The notes under the pieces were generated by a model. That model was not told where the DNA came from and ran no database searches. It saw only the letters and a program-made list of their open reading frames with translations. A DNA stretch of 30,370 nucleotides from Fen-1258 sp947085815 (lineage in GTDB: Bacteria; Bacteroidota; Ignavibacteria; Ignavibacteriales; Melioribacteraceae): NCBI GenBank assembly GCA_947085815.1, contig CAMTXU010000031.1:1-30370 (forward strand), read 5' to 3'. Of the stretch, positions 22,870 through 30,370 are shown piece by piece (position 1 is the stretch's first letter; the number at the start of each line of letters is the position of its first letter). The position numbers and the translations under genes are program-made.

Positions 22870-24237
22870 TTAATTTTTTGCAAACTCATCAAGAAAATAT
22901 GCGGATGAGTATAATCCCTTCTCAAAATTCTCGAGAAGAAAATGTTCATTTGGTGAATGAATATTATCGCTGTCTAATCCTAAACCCATCAGCACAGCCG
23001 GCGCTTTAAGTTGTTTTACAAAATCAACAACAATTGGAATGGACCCTCCTTCTCGTGTAAAGAAAGTTTTTTTGCCAAATGCTTTTGATACAGCTTTTGA
23101 AGCGGCATTGATAGCTTTGCTTCCCAAAGGAATAATTACGCCATTTCCATAGTGAAGAGTGCGCACATCTACTCTAACACTTTTAGGTACAATAGAGTGA
23201 ACAAATTTTGTAAACTCTTTTGCAATTTTAACCGGGTCTTGATTTGGCACTAGCCGCATGCTAATCTTGGCTATAGCTTTAGATGGCAGTACGGTTTTAG
23301 CACCGTTACCTGTAAAGCCCCCAATAATTCCGTTACAATCCAAAGTTGGGCGTGTCCATAATCTTTCTAATGTTGTAAATCCCTTTTCACCTTGCAATTC
23401 TTTTACATTTAACTCTTTAGCATACTGTTTATCGGAAAGTTTAAGCAGTCTAAAATTTTCTCTTTCTTCTTTACTTACTTTTAAGAGAGCCTTATAAAAA
23501 TTCGGAATAGTTACTTTTCCATTTTTATCATGTAATTTAGAGATAATTTTAGCCAACTCATTAATCGGGTTGGCAACGGCTCCGCCAAAACTTCCGGAAT
23601 GCAAGTCTCTATTTGGACCGACTACTTCTACTTCCATATAAAGCAAGCCACGCAAACCGTATGTAATGGTTGGAACGCCCTTTGCATACATGCTTGTATC
23701 CGAAATTAAAATTGCGTCACACTTTAGCAATTCTTGTTTGTCTTTTAGAAAAGTAACAAGATTTGTACTTCCGATCTCTTCTTCGCCTTCAAGAATAAAT
23801 TTCACATTAACCGGAAGTTCGCCTGTAGTTTTGAAAAACGCCTCAACACTTTTGATGTGAACAAAATGCTGTCCTTTGTTATCATTTGCACCGCGAGCCC
23901 AAATTTTTCCATCTCTAATAACTGGTTCAAACGGTTGATCTGTCCAGAGAGTTAGAGGATCAACAGGCTGTACATCGTAGTGACCGTAAATTAAAACCGT
24001 CGGCTTATCAGGCTGATTGAGCCATTCGGCATAAACAATAGGATGACCCGGTGTTGGAAAAATTTCTACTCTTGTCATTCCTGCTTCTTGTAACTTCTTG
24101 GCTGCAAAATTTGCACATCTTAACATTTCATTTTTGTGTGATGCAAGAGTACTGATGCTCGGTATTCTCAAATACTCTTTTAATTCTTCCAGATAATTTT
24201 CTATATTAACTTTCATATGATTTATTACGACATCCAC
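22870..24237 (-). CDS. M20 family metallopeptidase (dipeptidase)
   Basis: A 455-residue M20 zinc peptidase of the dipeptidase/carnosinase-like group. Metal and catalytic residues are visible: H86 and D88 in YGHYDVQP, D119 in GANDNKGQ, E152-E153 in EGEEEIGS, D180 in ISDTSM, and the final histidine in SPNEHF near 432. A dimerisation domain is inserted between about 200 and 350, with the conserved DLHSGSFGG. No signal peptide is seen, so it acts in the cytoplasm. The start is GTG at 24237, four bases after GGAGG; an ATG seven codons later is an alternative. The first gene of the run that includes a lipoprotein, ygfZ and the cobalamin adenosyltransferase. Confidence 0.92.
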   Translation of the reverse strand: MDVVINHMKVNIENYLEELKEYLRIPSISTLASHKNEMLRCANFAAKKLQEAGMTRVEIFPTPGHPIVYAEWLNQPDKPTVLIYGHYDVQPVDPLTLWTDQPFEPVIRDGKIWARGANDNKGQHFVHIKSVEAFFKTTGELPVNVKFILEGEEEIGSTNLVTFLKDKQELLKCDAILISDTSMYAKGVPTITYGLRGLLYMEVEVVGPNRDLHSGSFGGAVANPINELAKIISKLHDKNGKVTIPNFYKALLKVSKEERENFRLLKLSDKQYAKELNVKELQGEKGFTTLERLWTRPTLDCNGIIGGFTGNGAKTVLPSKAIAKISMRLVPNQDPVKIAKEFTKFVHSIVPKSVRVDVRTLHYGNGVIIPLGSKAINAASKAVSKAFGKKTFFTREGGSIPIVVDFVKQLKAPAVLMGLGLDSDNIHSPNEHFLLENFEKGLYSSAYFLDEFAKN

Positions 24238-24293
24238 AATACCTCCAACTCTTCAAATTCTGCATAAATAAAATATGATACCTCTTAGCAATC

Positions 24294-24324
24294 CAAATTT
24301 ACACCTATGGACTTCTGTATTCAA
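24294..24324 (-). promoter_or_regulatory. candidate FCB-type promoter for the M20 peptidase run
   Basis: On the minus strand TTG (24324-24322) is followed after 20 bases by TAAATTTG (24301-24294), an exact TAnnTTTG box. It would give a leader of roughly 50 bases before the GTG start at 24237. Confidence 0.5.
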
Positions 24325-24407
24325 GTAGATATCCTATTATTTAAGAGAATTGTTGAATTAATAAGAGCCATAATAATATTGTTTTTAGGATTAAGTGACT
24401 ATTCCCT

Positions 24408-24437
24408 TTTGAATCTTTTCTATTTATGGTAAATTTC
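24408..24437 (+). promoter_or_regulatory. candidate FCB-type promoter for the lptF/lptG pair
   Basis: TTTG (24408-24411), 18 bases, then TAAATTTC (24430-24437), one base off the TAnnTTTG consensus. It would start transcription about 20 bases before the ATG at 24463. It is divergent from the promoter at 24294-24324. Confidence 0.42.
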
Positions 24438-24462
24438 GAGCATAAAGCTCAAAAAAGAATTA

Positions 24463-25824
24463 ATGATAATTATAAAATACATACTGAAAAATCATCTTAT
24501 TCCATTTCTATTCTCGATTTTCATATTGCTGGCTGTGTTTATACTTCAGTATTTAGTTAAGATGGCTGATCGATTAGTGGGAAAAGGATTGAGCGTCTGG
24601 GTAATCATTCAGCTGATTACTTACAGCCTTGCGTGGATGGTAGTTCTTGTTGTACCGATGGCTGTATTGATTGCAACTCTTATGGCATTCGGATCTATGT
24701 CGCAAAATAATGAGGTAGCGATCCTCAAAGCCACAGGTGTTAGTTTATATAAAATGATGCTTCCCCCATTTGTAGCAAGTATATTTATTGCCCTCTTCCT
24801 TGTTCATTTTAACAATAACATTTATCCAGATGCGAACCATGCGCTCCGAATTTTGCTCGAAGATATTTCAAGAAAGAAGCCTACTCTTTCATTGGTTCCC
24901 GGAGTTTTTTCGCAGGAAGTTCAAAATTATTCAATACTTGTCCGCGATATTGATCAAACTACAAACCAACTGAAACAGATTACTATTTATGATTATTCCC
25001 GTCTGCCAAAGGTGAATATTGTAACTGCCGGGACGGGAAAAATTTATTTCTCGCAAAATCAAAAAAAATTGATGATGGATTTATACAACGGCGAAATTCA
25101 TGAATCGGATAACACGGAAAAAAAAACTTACCGTAAGCTTCGTTTTGAACGGCATAAAATTGCAATGCCCGCCGAACAATTTACTTTTGAGCAAACCGGA
25201 CCTGGCGGACAACGCGGCGACCGAGAGCTTGGTGCATACCAACTCAAAGTAATAGCCGATAGCTTAGAAAAAAGACAATTATCCTTTCTTGCCGATTATG
25301 ATAAGCGAGTCAAAAACCTAATTCATGAAGATCACCTATCAGAGAGCATAATTACCGCTTCAGAAAAATTTGTTTACTTAAAAGCCCAGCAAAAAATACG
25401 CTCTGACGAAAGTTCATTAAATGATATCCTATCCCGCTTGGATTATAATGATCGGGATTATGACAAATATTGGGTTGAGATACATAAAAAATATTCTCTG
25501 CCCTTTGCATGCATCATTTTTGTTTTGATTGGTGCACCGCTAGGGACAATGATGCGAAAAGGGGGATTTGGTATGGCGGCGGGTATGAGTCTCATCTTCT
25601 TTTTAGTCTATTGGGCTTTTTTAATTGGCGGTGAAAAACTGGCAGACCGCGGACTGCTTTCGCCATTGCTGGGCGTTTGGAGCGCAAATATTTTTCTCGG
25701 TTTTCTTGGAATTCTGTTGATGATAAAAAGTGCTAGAGAAAAAATTACAATCAATTTTGAATTTTTTAATAAGTTTATACCAAAATCGTGGAGACCTCAA
25801 GAAGAGACCAATGAAAATTCTTGA
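24463..25824 (+). CDS. lptF: LptF/LptG family lipopolysaccharide export permease (first of pair)
   Basis: A 453-residue inner-membrane permease of the YjgP/YjgQ family, partner of the LptB ATPase in extracting lipopolysaccharide. Transmembrane segments lie near 13-30, 50-75 and 97-118, followed by a large periplasmic beta-jellyroll domain (about 125-335) and three more helices at about 345-435, giving the expected 3 + 3 layout. The segment NNEVAILKATGVSLYKM is the cytoplasmic coupling helix that contacts LptB. It is longer than typical because of a charged insertion around 260-330. Its last 14 bases overlap the second permease gene. Assignment to F rather than G rests on order only. Confidence 0.88.
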   Translation: MIIIKYILKNHLIPFLFSIFILLAVFILQYLVKMADRLVGKGLSVWVIIQLITYSLAWMVVLVVPMAVLIATLMAFGSMSQNNEVAILKATGVSLYKMMLPPFVASIFIALFLVHFNNNIYPDANHALRILLEDISRKKPTLSLVPGVFSQEVQNYSILVRDIDQTTNQLKQITIYDYSRLPKVNIVTAGTGKIYFSQNQKKLMMDLYNGEIHESDNTEKKTYRKLRFERHKIAMPAEQFTFEQTGPGGQRGDRELGAYQLKVIADSLEKRQLSFLADYDKRVKNLIHEDHLSESIITASEKFVYLKAQQKIRSDESSLNDILSRLDYNDRDYDKYWVEIHKKYSLPFACIIFVLIGAPLGTMMRKGGFGMAAGMSLIFFLVYWAFLIGGEKLADRGLLSPLLGVWSANIFLGFLGILLMIKSAREKITINFEFFNKFIPKSWRPQEETNENS

Positions 25825-26893
25825 CCGCTATCTCGTAAAACAATTTCTTCAGACAATTCTTTTCGGATTGCTATCCTTCACTCTTCTATTTGTGGTAATA
25901 GACTTGATGGAAAATCTTGGCGATTTCATCGATCAGAATGTTCCGGCTCACTTGATAATGCAATATTATTTTGTCTTTATCCCCGAGATGATTCGTTTAA
26001 TGACGCCTGTCGCCGTTCTCTTGGCAAGTTTGTTCACGGCAGGAAAGATGGCAAATCTTAATGAACTGACCGCGATAAAAGCATCCGGCGTAGGTCTATA
26101 TAGATTCATGACACCGTTTATCGTAACATCAATTTTGATCAGCGTCTTCTCGGTTTATTTCGGCGGATACGTTGTTCCGATGGCTAATAAGCATAAGATA
26201 TTCATAGAGCAGAATTCAATGAAAAAAGGAATTGTCTTTTGGGGAAGTAATATTTTTTTTCAAGACAGTGAAACAAGAATTGTTACAATAAGTTATTATG
26301 ATGTAATTCAGGGTCAAGCCAATCAGATAAGCATTCAAGAATTTGATCAAACCGATAAGACAAAACTTATCTCCCGAACGGATTCTTATAGGATGAATTA
26401 CGATTCTACAAAAGCAGCTTGGGTTGTTTATGACGGAATCACCCGCACATTTTCCGATTCATCTGAGATTGTAGAAAAATTTATTATGCGTGAATTCAAG
26501 GATTTAAATTTCAAACCGGGTGACGTTATTCAAAAACAGCGAAAGCCGGAGGAGATGACATTAAGTGACTTAAAAAAATTTTCCGCGGAACAACTTCGTA
26601 CAGGAAACGACCCGACATCAACTCAAATTGAATATCACTCAAGAATAGCTTTCGCCTTCGCGAGTATGATTGTTGTTCTGTTCGGTTTACCAATCTCAGC
26701 AAACAGAAGGCGCGGTGGTTTAGCAATTCAATTTGGAATGAATCTTCTTATAACTTTTATTTATCTCGTCTTCATGAAGGTAAGTCAAGCATTTGGCAAA
26801 AGTGGTGTATTAAACCCATTGATAACCGCCTGGTTCGCTAATTTTATTTTTCTTCTCGCAGCTCTTTACAATATTAAAAGAGCTCAGAAATAA
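25811..26893 (+). CDS. lptG: LptF/LptG family lipopolysaccharide export permease (second of pair)
   Basis: A 360-residue homologue of the preceding permease. It starts MKILDRYLVKQFLQTILFG at the ATG at 25811, inside the previous gene; an open extension further upstream has no family support. Three N-terminal helices, a periplasmic jellyroll (about 120-275) and three C-terminal helices are recognisable. The coupling-helix motif reads LNELTAIKASGVGLYRFM. The MKILDRYL opening is common in LptG. Together with its neighbour it would form the LptFG heterodimer; LptB, LptC and LptA are not in the window. It ends two bases from the convergent cyclase gene. Confidence 0.9.
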   Translation: MKILDRYLVKQFLQTILFGLLSFTLLFVVIDLMENLGDFIDQNVPAHLIMQYYFVFIPEMIRLMTPVAVLLASLFTAGKMANLNELTAIKASGVGLYRFMTPFIVTSILISVFSVYFGGYVVPMANKHKIFIEQNSMKKGIVFWGSNIFFQDSETRIVTISYYDVIQGQANQISIQEFDQTDKTKLISRTDSYRMNYDSTKAAWVVYDGITRTFSDSSEIVEKFIMREFKDLNFKPGDVIQKQRKPEEMTLSDLKKFSAEQLRTGNDPTSTQIEYHSRIAFAFASMIVVLFGLPISANRRRGGLAIQFGMNLLITFIYLVFMKVSQAFGKSGVLNPLITAWFANFIFLLAALYNIKRAQK

Positions 26894-26895
26894 TC

Positions 26896-29139
26896 TTATT
26901 TAGTTTTCATTTCAAATACGCCATCCCAATTTTTACCTGGCGGATTGTTCAAGTAAAATTCGCATCTCTGCATATAAACTTTGGATGGATAATCGCCTAG
27001 TTTTTCGTAAGACCGTCTGAAATAATCCATTGCAGGCTCAAAACTTTTTTGTCTGTAAAGATCAATTGCCTGGAAATAGAGGTCCATCTTCTCAATCGCT
27101 TCTTCTGCTTTTTTATCGCCAATGATACTTATCAATTCATAAACTTTCGTTGGTTCTTTTTTCCCCTTTACTCTAATAATATCTAACTCCCTCACAAGTA
27201 TTTTATCGTTGCAAATTTTTAGTGTCGAATCGCTGATCATTATATTTGTGCCGTACTCTTTATTAGCCCCTTCGAGACGTGAAGCAAGATTAACGTCATC
27301 TCCAAGAACGGTGTAATCAAATCGTTTTGCACCGCCGATATTTCCAACTATAACATCTCCCGTATTGATACCAATTCTAATTCGGATAGGTGTTTCACCC
27401 CACTTCGACCACTTCTCTCGCATCTCAACCAATTTCTCTTGCATCTTGAGGGCTGTTATGCATGCTTTATATGCATGATCTTCAACTTCGAGCGGTGCGC
27501 CCCAAAATGCCATTACCGCGTCGCCAAGATATTTGTCAAGTGTGCCTCCGTTTTCAAGAACTATCTCGGTCATAGCACTTAAATATTCATTTATAAAACT
27601 AACAAGCTCTTCCGGTTGTTTTTGTTCCGCAAATGTTGTAAAACCGGCTATATCACTAAAGAGAATGGAAAGATTTTTTCTTTCACCGCCGAGACGTAAT
27701 TTTTCCGGATCGACTAATAATTGATTTACCACCTCCTTGCTTACATACTGACTAAACATTCCCTTAATCATTACATTTTGTTGCCGTTCCAGAAGGAAAT
27801 GATAAGCGGTACTGCTGAAATATCCTATTACTATTGCAAACGAGGGACTTACTATTGCTAAGACAAGATTACTTTGAATAAATAGCAAGATGCTCAATTC
27901 ATAAATTGCGTAAATCGAAAGAAGTATAAATAAAGCGTTGAATATCTCAATCAAGAAACCAATTTTTAGTTTTATTTTTCTGATGATTGACGAGATATTA
28001 AAAGATAATGCTGTTAAAAAAAGAATCGCGAGAAGTTCGCTTTCTTTCGATTGAGCGTAGAGAAAATTTCCGCTCAGAATATTTTGAACAATATTCGCGT
28101 GATACTCCACACCGTAAATTATATTATCTCCCTTCCGCTCACCTTTAGCAAAGGAACATGCAAGCATGTCACGGTCTTCCGGCATTGTTGAACCGATAAT
28201 AACAATTTTATCCTTGAACATTTGTCGGTAAGCAGGATCAGCCATCATCACATTCCACAAATCTATATCAGTATCAAATTCCATTTCATCTTTGGTTTTA
28301 AACTCTTTATCATCAATTACATCCATAAGTTTAATGTGAGGGAATGTCCGGCTGGATCCGTAAAAATTTATCAGCACGCTCGATTGATCGAATTGAGGAA
28401 TTTTTTTATTACCTAAAATGAAAAAGCCGCCACTGATAACCGCCGTATCTGTTCCTTTTAAGCCCAAATACTTATTCACTAAAGCAAATCCAAAACTGGG
28501 CACTTTTTTATTCGTAATAGAAGTCTTTCGAAATGGTAAATATCTTCGGTATACCATATCATAATCTGGGGGAACCTGAACAATTCCAAGCGAGCTGTCT
28601 GCATCGTAGAAAATATTTTCATAATTATACTGAATTCTATTGTAGGCAGAATCGGTAAAATTTTTGATTGAATAATTTTCCATGCTTTGAATCTGACTTT
28701 CTCTTACTTCATCAATTTTTCCGGCAATAACAACTTTTCCCGATTTTTGAATTGCTTGCCAGAGGAGAAGATCGTTCTTACTTGAGTACTTATCCGGTTC
28801 GGACATATTAATATCAATCCCAATCGCTTTTACTCCAGCCGTCGTAAGATTTTCTATAGCCTTGGCATAAATAGATCGTGCGAAGGGAGCTTTATTAAAT
28901 GGAGCGGGTATTTGATCAAAAAGGTCTTGCGTCATCTCAACTATTATAACTTTGGAGGAATCGGCAATATCGATTTTCCCCCGTTTCAGGAATCGAGCAT
29001 CAATTAATTTCAATTCGAGTTCTTTGAGTGGGGCGAACGTGAAGAGAATATCCTGTGTCAGAACAGATGTGAGGATGAATGCAAAAAAAACAACTGAACT
29101 TTTTTTTAGAATATTTTTCGCTTTGATTCTTCCTCTCAT
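26896..29139 (-). CDS. CHASE2-domain class III adenylate cyclase
   Basis: A 747-residue membrane enzyme making a cyclic nucleotide, probably cAMP. A first transmembrane helix (about 15-33) precedes a periplasmic CHASE2 sensor domain (about 40-360). Three helices (about 366-384, 395-418 and 424-446) follow, then the cyclase domain (about 485-670). The metal-binding aspartates are D496 (FSDIAGFT) and D540 (YLGDAVMAFWG). K536 with T610 in FDYTVLGD fits an adenylate rather than guanylate specificity, and N617 and R621 in DVNLASRLE are the transition-state residues. A short TPR-like C-terminal tail (about 690-735) is unusual. ATG start. Its 5' leader overlaps the folded repeat at 29155-29359. The CHASE2 ligand is unknown. 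Confidence 0.93.
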   Translation of the reverse strand: MRGRIKAKNILKKSSVVFFAFILTSVLTQDILFTFAPLKELELKLIDARFLKRGKIDIADSSKVIIVEMTQDLFDQIPAPFNKAPFARSIYAKAIENLTTAGVKAIGIDINMSEPDKYSSKNDLLLWQAIQKSGKVVIAGKIDEVRESQIQSMENYSIKNFTDSAYNRIQYNYENIFYDADSSLGIVQVPPDYDMVYRRYLPFRKTSITNKKVPSFGFALVNKYLGLKGTDTAVISGGFFILGNKKIPQFDQSSVLINFYGSSRTFPHIKLMDVIDDKEFKTKDEMEFDTDIDLWNVMMADPAYRQMFKDKIVIIGSTMPEDRDMLACSFAKGERKGDNIIYGVEYHANIVQNILSGNFLYAQSKESELLAILFLTALSFNISSIIRKIKLKIGFLIEIFNALFILLSIYAIYELSILLFIQSNLVLAIVSPSFAIVIGYFSSTAYHFLLERQQNVMIKGMFSQYVSKEVVNQLLVDPEKLRLGGERKNLSILFSDIAGFTTFAEQKQPEELVSFINEYLSAMTEIVLENGGTLDKYLGDAVMAFWGAPLEVEDHAYKACITALKMQEKLVEMREKWSKWGETPIRIRIGINTGDVIVGNIGGAKRFDYTVLGDDVNLASRLEGANKEYGTNIMISDSTLKICNDKILVRELDIIRVKGKKEPTKVYELISIIGDKKAEEAIEKMDLYFQAIDLYRQKSFEPAMDYFRRSYEKLGDYPSKVYMQRCEFYLNNPPGKNWDGVFEMKTK

Positions 29140-29154
29140 AATTAGAACGGCGTT

Positions 29155-29359
29155 GCCGCTAACCGGCAGCCCAGAACAAGAATGCCGAATAGTTGCAACT
29201 ATTTTTATTTATAAAAATGTTTCTTATGCATTGCCACCCCTTTTGGGGAACAAACTACCTTAAAGAGCATTTTGGTATTGTAAACTCAACTTTATAATTA
29301 CCAAATGCCGCACTGAAAAACAGTTTACCCCGCTTTACGGGGCTGTCCGGTTGAGCGGC
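29155..29359. repeat. folded element with bulged terminal inverted repeats (attC-like or MITE-like)
   Basis: The left arm (29155-29172, GCCGCTAACCGGCAGCCC) is complementary to the right arm (29340-29359) except for two single unpaired bases on the right, so an 18-pair stem with two bulges can form. Between the arms lie a perfect 16-base palindrome (29188-29203), a CCCC-TTTT-GGGG hairpin (29237-29248), a long bulged hairpin (29267-29307), an ACTG/CAGT hairpin and CCCCG/CGGGG (29328-29342). The right end contains GTTGAGC, matching the integron core GTTRRRY. GC-rich arms stand out from the AT-rich surroundings. It could be an attC-like recombination site, a MITE, or a structured leader of the cyclase mRNA. 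Confidence 0.6.
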
Positions 29360-29377
29360 GGAATATAAGGCGGTTAT

Positions 29378-29716
29378 TTACTCTCGCATCAATCTTTCTT
29401 GTAATAGTTTTTGCATATCTCTACGACCATCCAATACACAATGGATAAAAACTACTTTCTCAATAATTTGATAAATAATACGATAAGGTTTATAGTGTAA
29501 TTCTAGAAAATCATCTATTCCAAGTAGACTTAATTCTGGAGGGACATGACCACGATTGGGATATTCTTGAAGGGATAAACATTTCTCATATAATTTCGAA
29601 TATAATTTCGAATATAATTTTTCAGCTTTTTCTTCCGAATCATTGAAATAAATATATTGATAGATCTCAAATAGATCTTCTTCGGCAGAAGAAACAATAT
29701 TAACTTTGAACTTCAC
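29378..29716 (-). CDS. RelE/ParE family toxin
   Basis: A 112-residue type II toxin candidate with the RelE/ParE fold order: FKVNIVSSAEEDLFEIYQYI (first strand and helix), a second helix with repeated KLY units, SLQEYPNRGHVPPEL, then the beta hairpin FLELHYKPYRIIYQI and VVFIHCVLDGRRDMQKLL, the typical ParE C-terminus. ParE members inhibit gyrase and RelE members cut mRNA; the RelE catalytic set is not evident, so ParE-like activity is more likely. The GTG start at 29716 overlaps the antitoxin gene by 17 bases, indicating translational coupling. A 12-base tandem repeat lies inside the gene. Confidence 0.88.
   Translation of the reverse strand: MKFKVNIVSSAEEDLFEIYQYIYFNDSEEKAEKLYSKLYSKLYEKCLSLQEYPNRGHVPPELSLLGIDDFLELHYKPYRIIYQIIEKVVFIHCVLDGRRDMQKLLQERLMRE
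29588..29620 (-). repeat. in-frame 12-base tandem repeat within the toxin gene
   Basis: ATATAATTTCGA is repeated twice and then a third time for nine bases (plus-strand reading). In the toxin frame it encodes SKLY repeats (LYSKLYSKLYEK). Because the unit is four codons, copy-number change would lengthen or shorten the second helix without breaking the frame. Confidence 0.85.
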
Positions 29717-30002
29717 GCTGTCCCCGTTTAAATTCTTCTATACGATTTCGAACATTGTCAAACGATTTTTCTAAGGTCTTGTAATAACCCTTTTTAATTT
29801 CTCTTCCACTCAACGCAAGAATTTTCAGAAGAGCAATGCTCTCTTGAGTCCTTTCATATACTTTAACATCTTGAAGAATAACTTTTGCCTCGCCGTTATG
29901 TGTAATAATTAATGTTTTCTGATTTGCCGCAACATCACGGACAACTTCAGAAGCATGGGTTTTTAAATAACTTATTGGTTTTACCGCTTCACTGAATTTC
30001 AT
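29700..30002 (-). CDS. Phd/YefM family antitoxin
   Basis: A 100-residue antitoxin with the Phd/YefM N-terminal DNA-binding and dimerisation domain: VKPISYLKTHASEVVRDVAANQKTLIITHNGEAKVILQDVKVYE, including the typical 'G.....V' strand. The C-terminal part (about 60-100) is charged and probably wraps the toxin. Antitoxins of this family repress their own operon. ATG start with AAAGGG about six bases upstream. The gene lies directly upstream of and overlaps the toxin gene by 17 bases. The antitoxin-first order is standard. Confidence 0.9.
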   Translation of the reverse strand: MKFSEAVKPISYLKTHASEVVRDVAANQKTLIITHNGEAKVILQDVKVYERTQESIALLKILALSGREIKKGYYKTLEKSFDNVRNRIEEFKRGQREVQS

Positions 30003-30028
30003 TTTGTTCCCTTTCTTTTTACGACCAC

Positions 30029-30057
30029 AATATAGCCCTTTAAGTAGTCCAAATCAA
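30029..30057 (-). promoter_or_regulatory. candidate promoter of the toxin-antitoxin pair
   Basis: On the minus strand TTGATT (30057-30052), 17 bases, then TATATT (30034-30029) fit the classical sigma-70 pattern rather than the TAnnTTTG pattern of the resident genes. The ATG is 26 bases further on. No clear palindromic operator is visible. Confidence 0.4.
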
Positions 30058-30370
30058 TATAAACATCGAATCAATTTTTAAGCCTTATAACGGCATGTTA
30101 TGTTAAAGATCAATCCACCAAAAAGATGTCGGGTAAGCAACACCGTATTTGAGTTCTCTACTTATTTAATTATTTATTTTGAAGAAGTAACAACCTCCCG
30201 CAGAGCGGGACAAGTTGTTATTCGTCGTCTAGAGCGACAATTAGTATATTCGTTATAAATGAACCGGGCCGTCCCGATTCATCGGGACTGTACACAATTT
30301 ATTTTACGAACTGATTACTGCACGCCGTTAGCCGCGGTCATCCGCCTCGGCTCGACCAAGTCGTGACGGG
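30058..30370. other. gene-free right end with GC-rich palindromes
   Basis: No coding frame is supported. Two hairpins stand out: 30188-30220, with outer TAACAAC/GTTGTTA and inner TCCCGC-AGA-GCGGGA, and 30271-30288, GTCCCGAT-TC-ATCGGGAC, a perfect eight-pair stem. The final 50 bases are markedly GC-richer (GCCGTTAGCCGCGG and following) and may be the edge of another repeat cut by the window. Confidence 0.5.

Noticed and set aside
30085..30258. TTATAAC and GTTATAA as a possible attC pair right of the antitoxin
   Set aside because: The inner boxes are not complementary, the span is too long, and TTATAAC does not fit RYYYAAC.
1..30370. CRISPR arrays, tRNA or rRNA genes, cobalamin riboswitch, complete insertion sequence
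   Set aside because: Looked for by eye on both strands; no regularly spaced repeats, cloverleaf, rRNA signature, B12-box or full transposase with terminal repeats was found.

Overview
The window looks like chromosomal DNA from an AT-rich member of the Bacteroidota/Chlorobi/Ignavibacteria (FCB) group, with Ignavibacteria-like bacteria the best guess. Four things point there: promoters of the TTG-N17 to N20-TAnnTTTG type (clearest before mazG), a tmRNA whose tag reads GEYNYALAA, weak or absent Shine-Dalgarno sites with many TTG/GTG starts, and Gram-negative envelope genes (LptF/LptG-type permeases, lipoproteins, signal-peptide proteins). Taxonomy is inference from sequence alone.

Layout. 1-1843: mobile or accessory DNA with an intact integron-type tyrosine recombinase (IntI family), the first 24 codons of another gene running off the left edge, and a possible 32-residue membrane peptide. 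1844-5269: minus-strand housekeeping run LytR_C protein - rsfS - argS - xdhC. 5334-7456: a small secreted protein, ridA, and the divergent plus-strand mazG. 7622-9688: phoH and two envelope coiled-coil proteins (one LysM, one lipoprotein). 9789-12039: guaA and radC. 12120-18039: a likely operon dapF - ABM-domain protein - PHP protein - TPR membrane protein - efp - accB - accC - gcvH, closed by a clear terminator. 18186-19139: a plus-strand orphan histidine kinase. 19140-19883: gene-poor DNA with repeats and a frameshifted GIY-YIG nuclease remnant. 19884-20232: tmRNA. 20310-24237: M20 peptidase - lipoprotein - YgfZ-like protein - PduO-type cobalamin adenosyltransferase. 24463-26893: two overlapping LptF/LptG permease genes. 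26896-29139: CHASE2-adenylate cyclase. 29155-29359: a strongly folded element with bulged terminal inverted repeats. 29378-30002: a Phd/YefM - RelE/ParE toxin-antitoxin pair. 30003-30370: repeat-like palindromes without a gene.

Most of the window is conserved housekeeping: nucleotide metabolism (guaA, mazG), translation and ribosome functions (argS, rsfS, efp, ssrA), fatty-acid initiation (accB, accC), lysine/peptidoglycan precursor supply (dapF), and lipopolysaccharide export. The unusual material is at the two ends and beside tmRNA: an IntI recombinase with no recognisable cassette array, a toxin-antitoxin pair next to an attC-like or MITE-like folded element, and a decayed GIY-YIG gene downstream of tmRNA. 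I saw no CRISPR array, tRNA, rRNA, recognisable defence island or complete insertion sequence.
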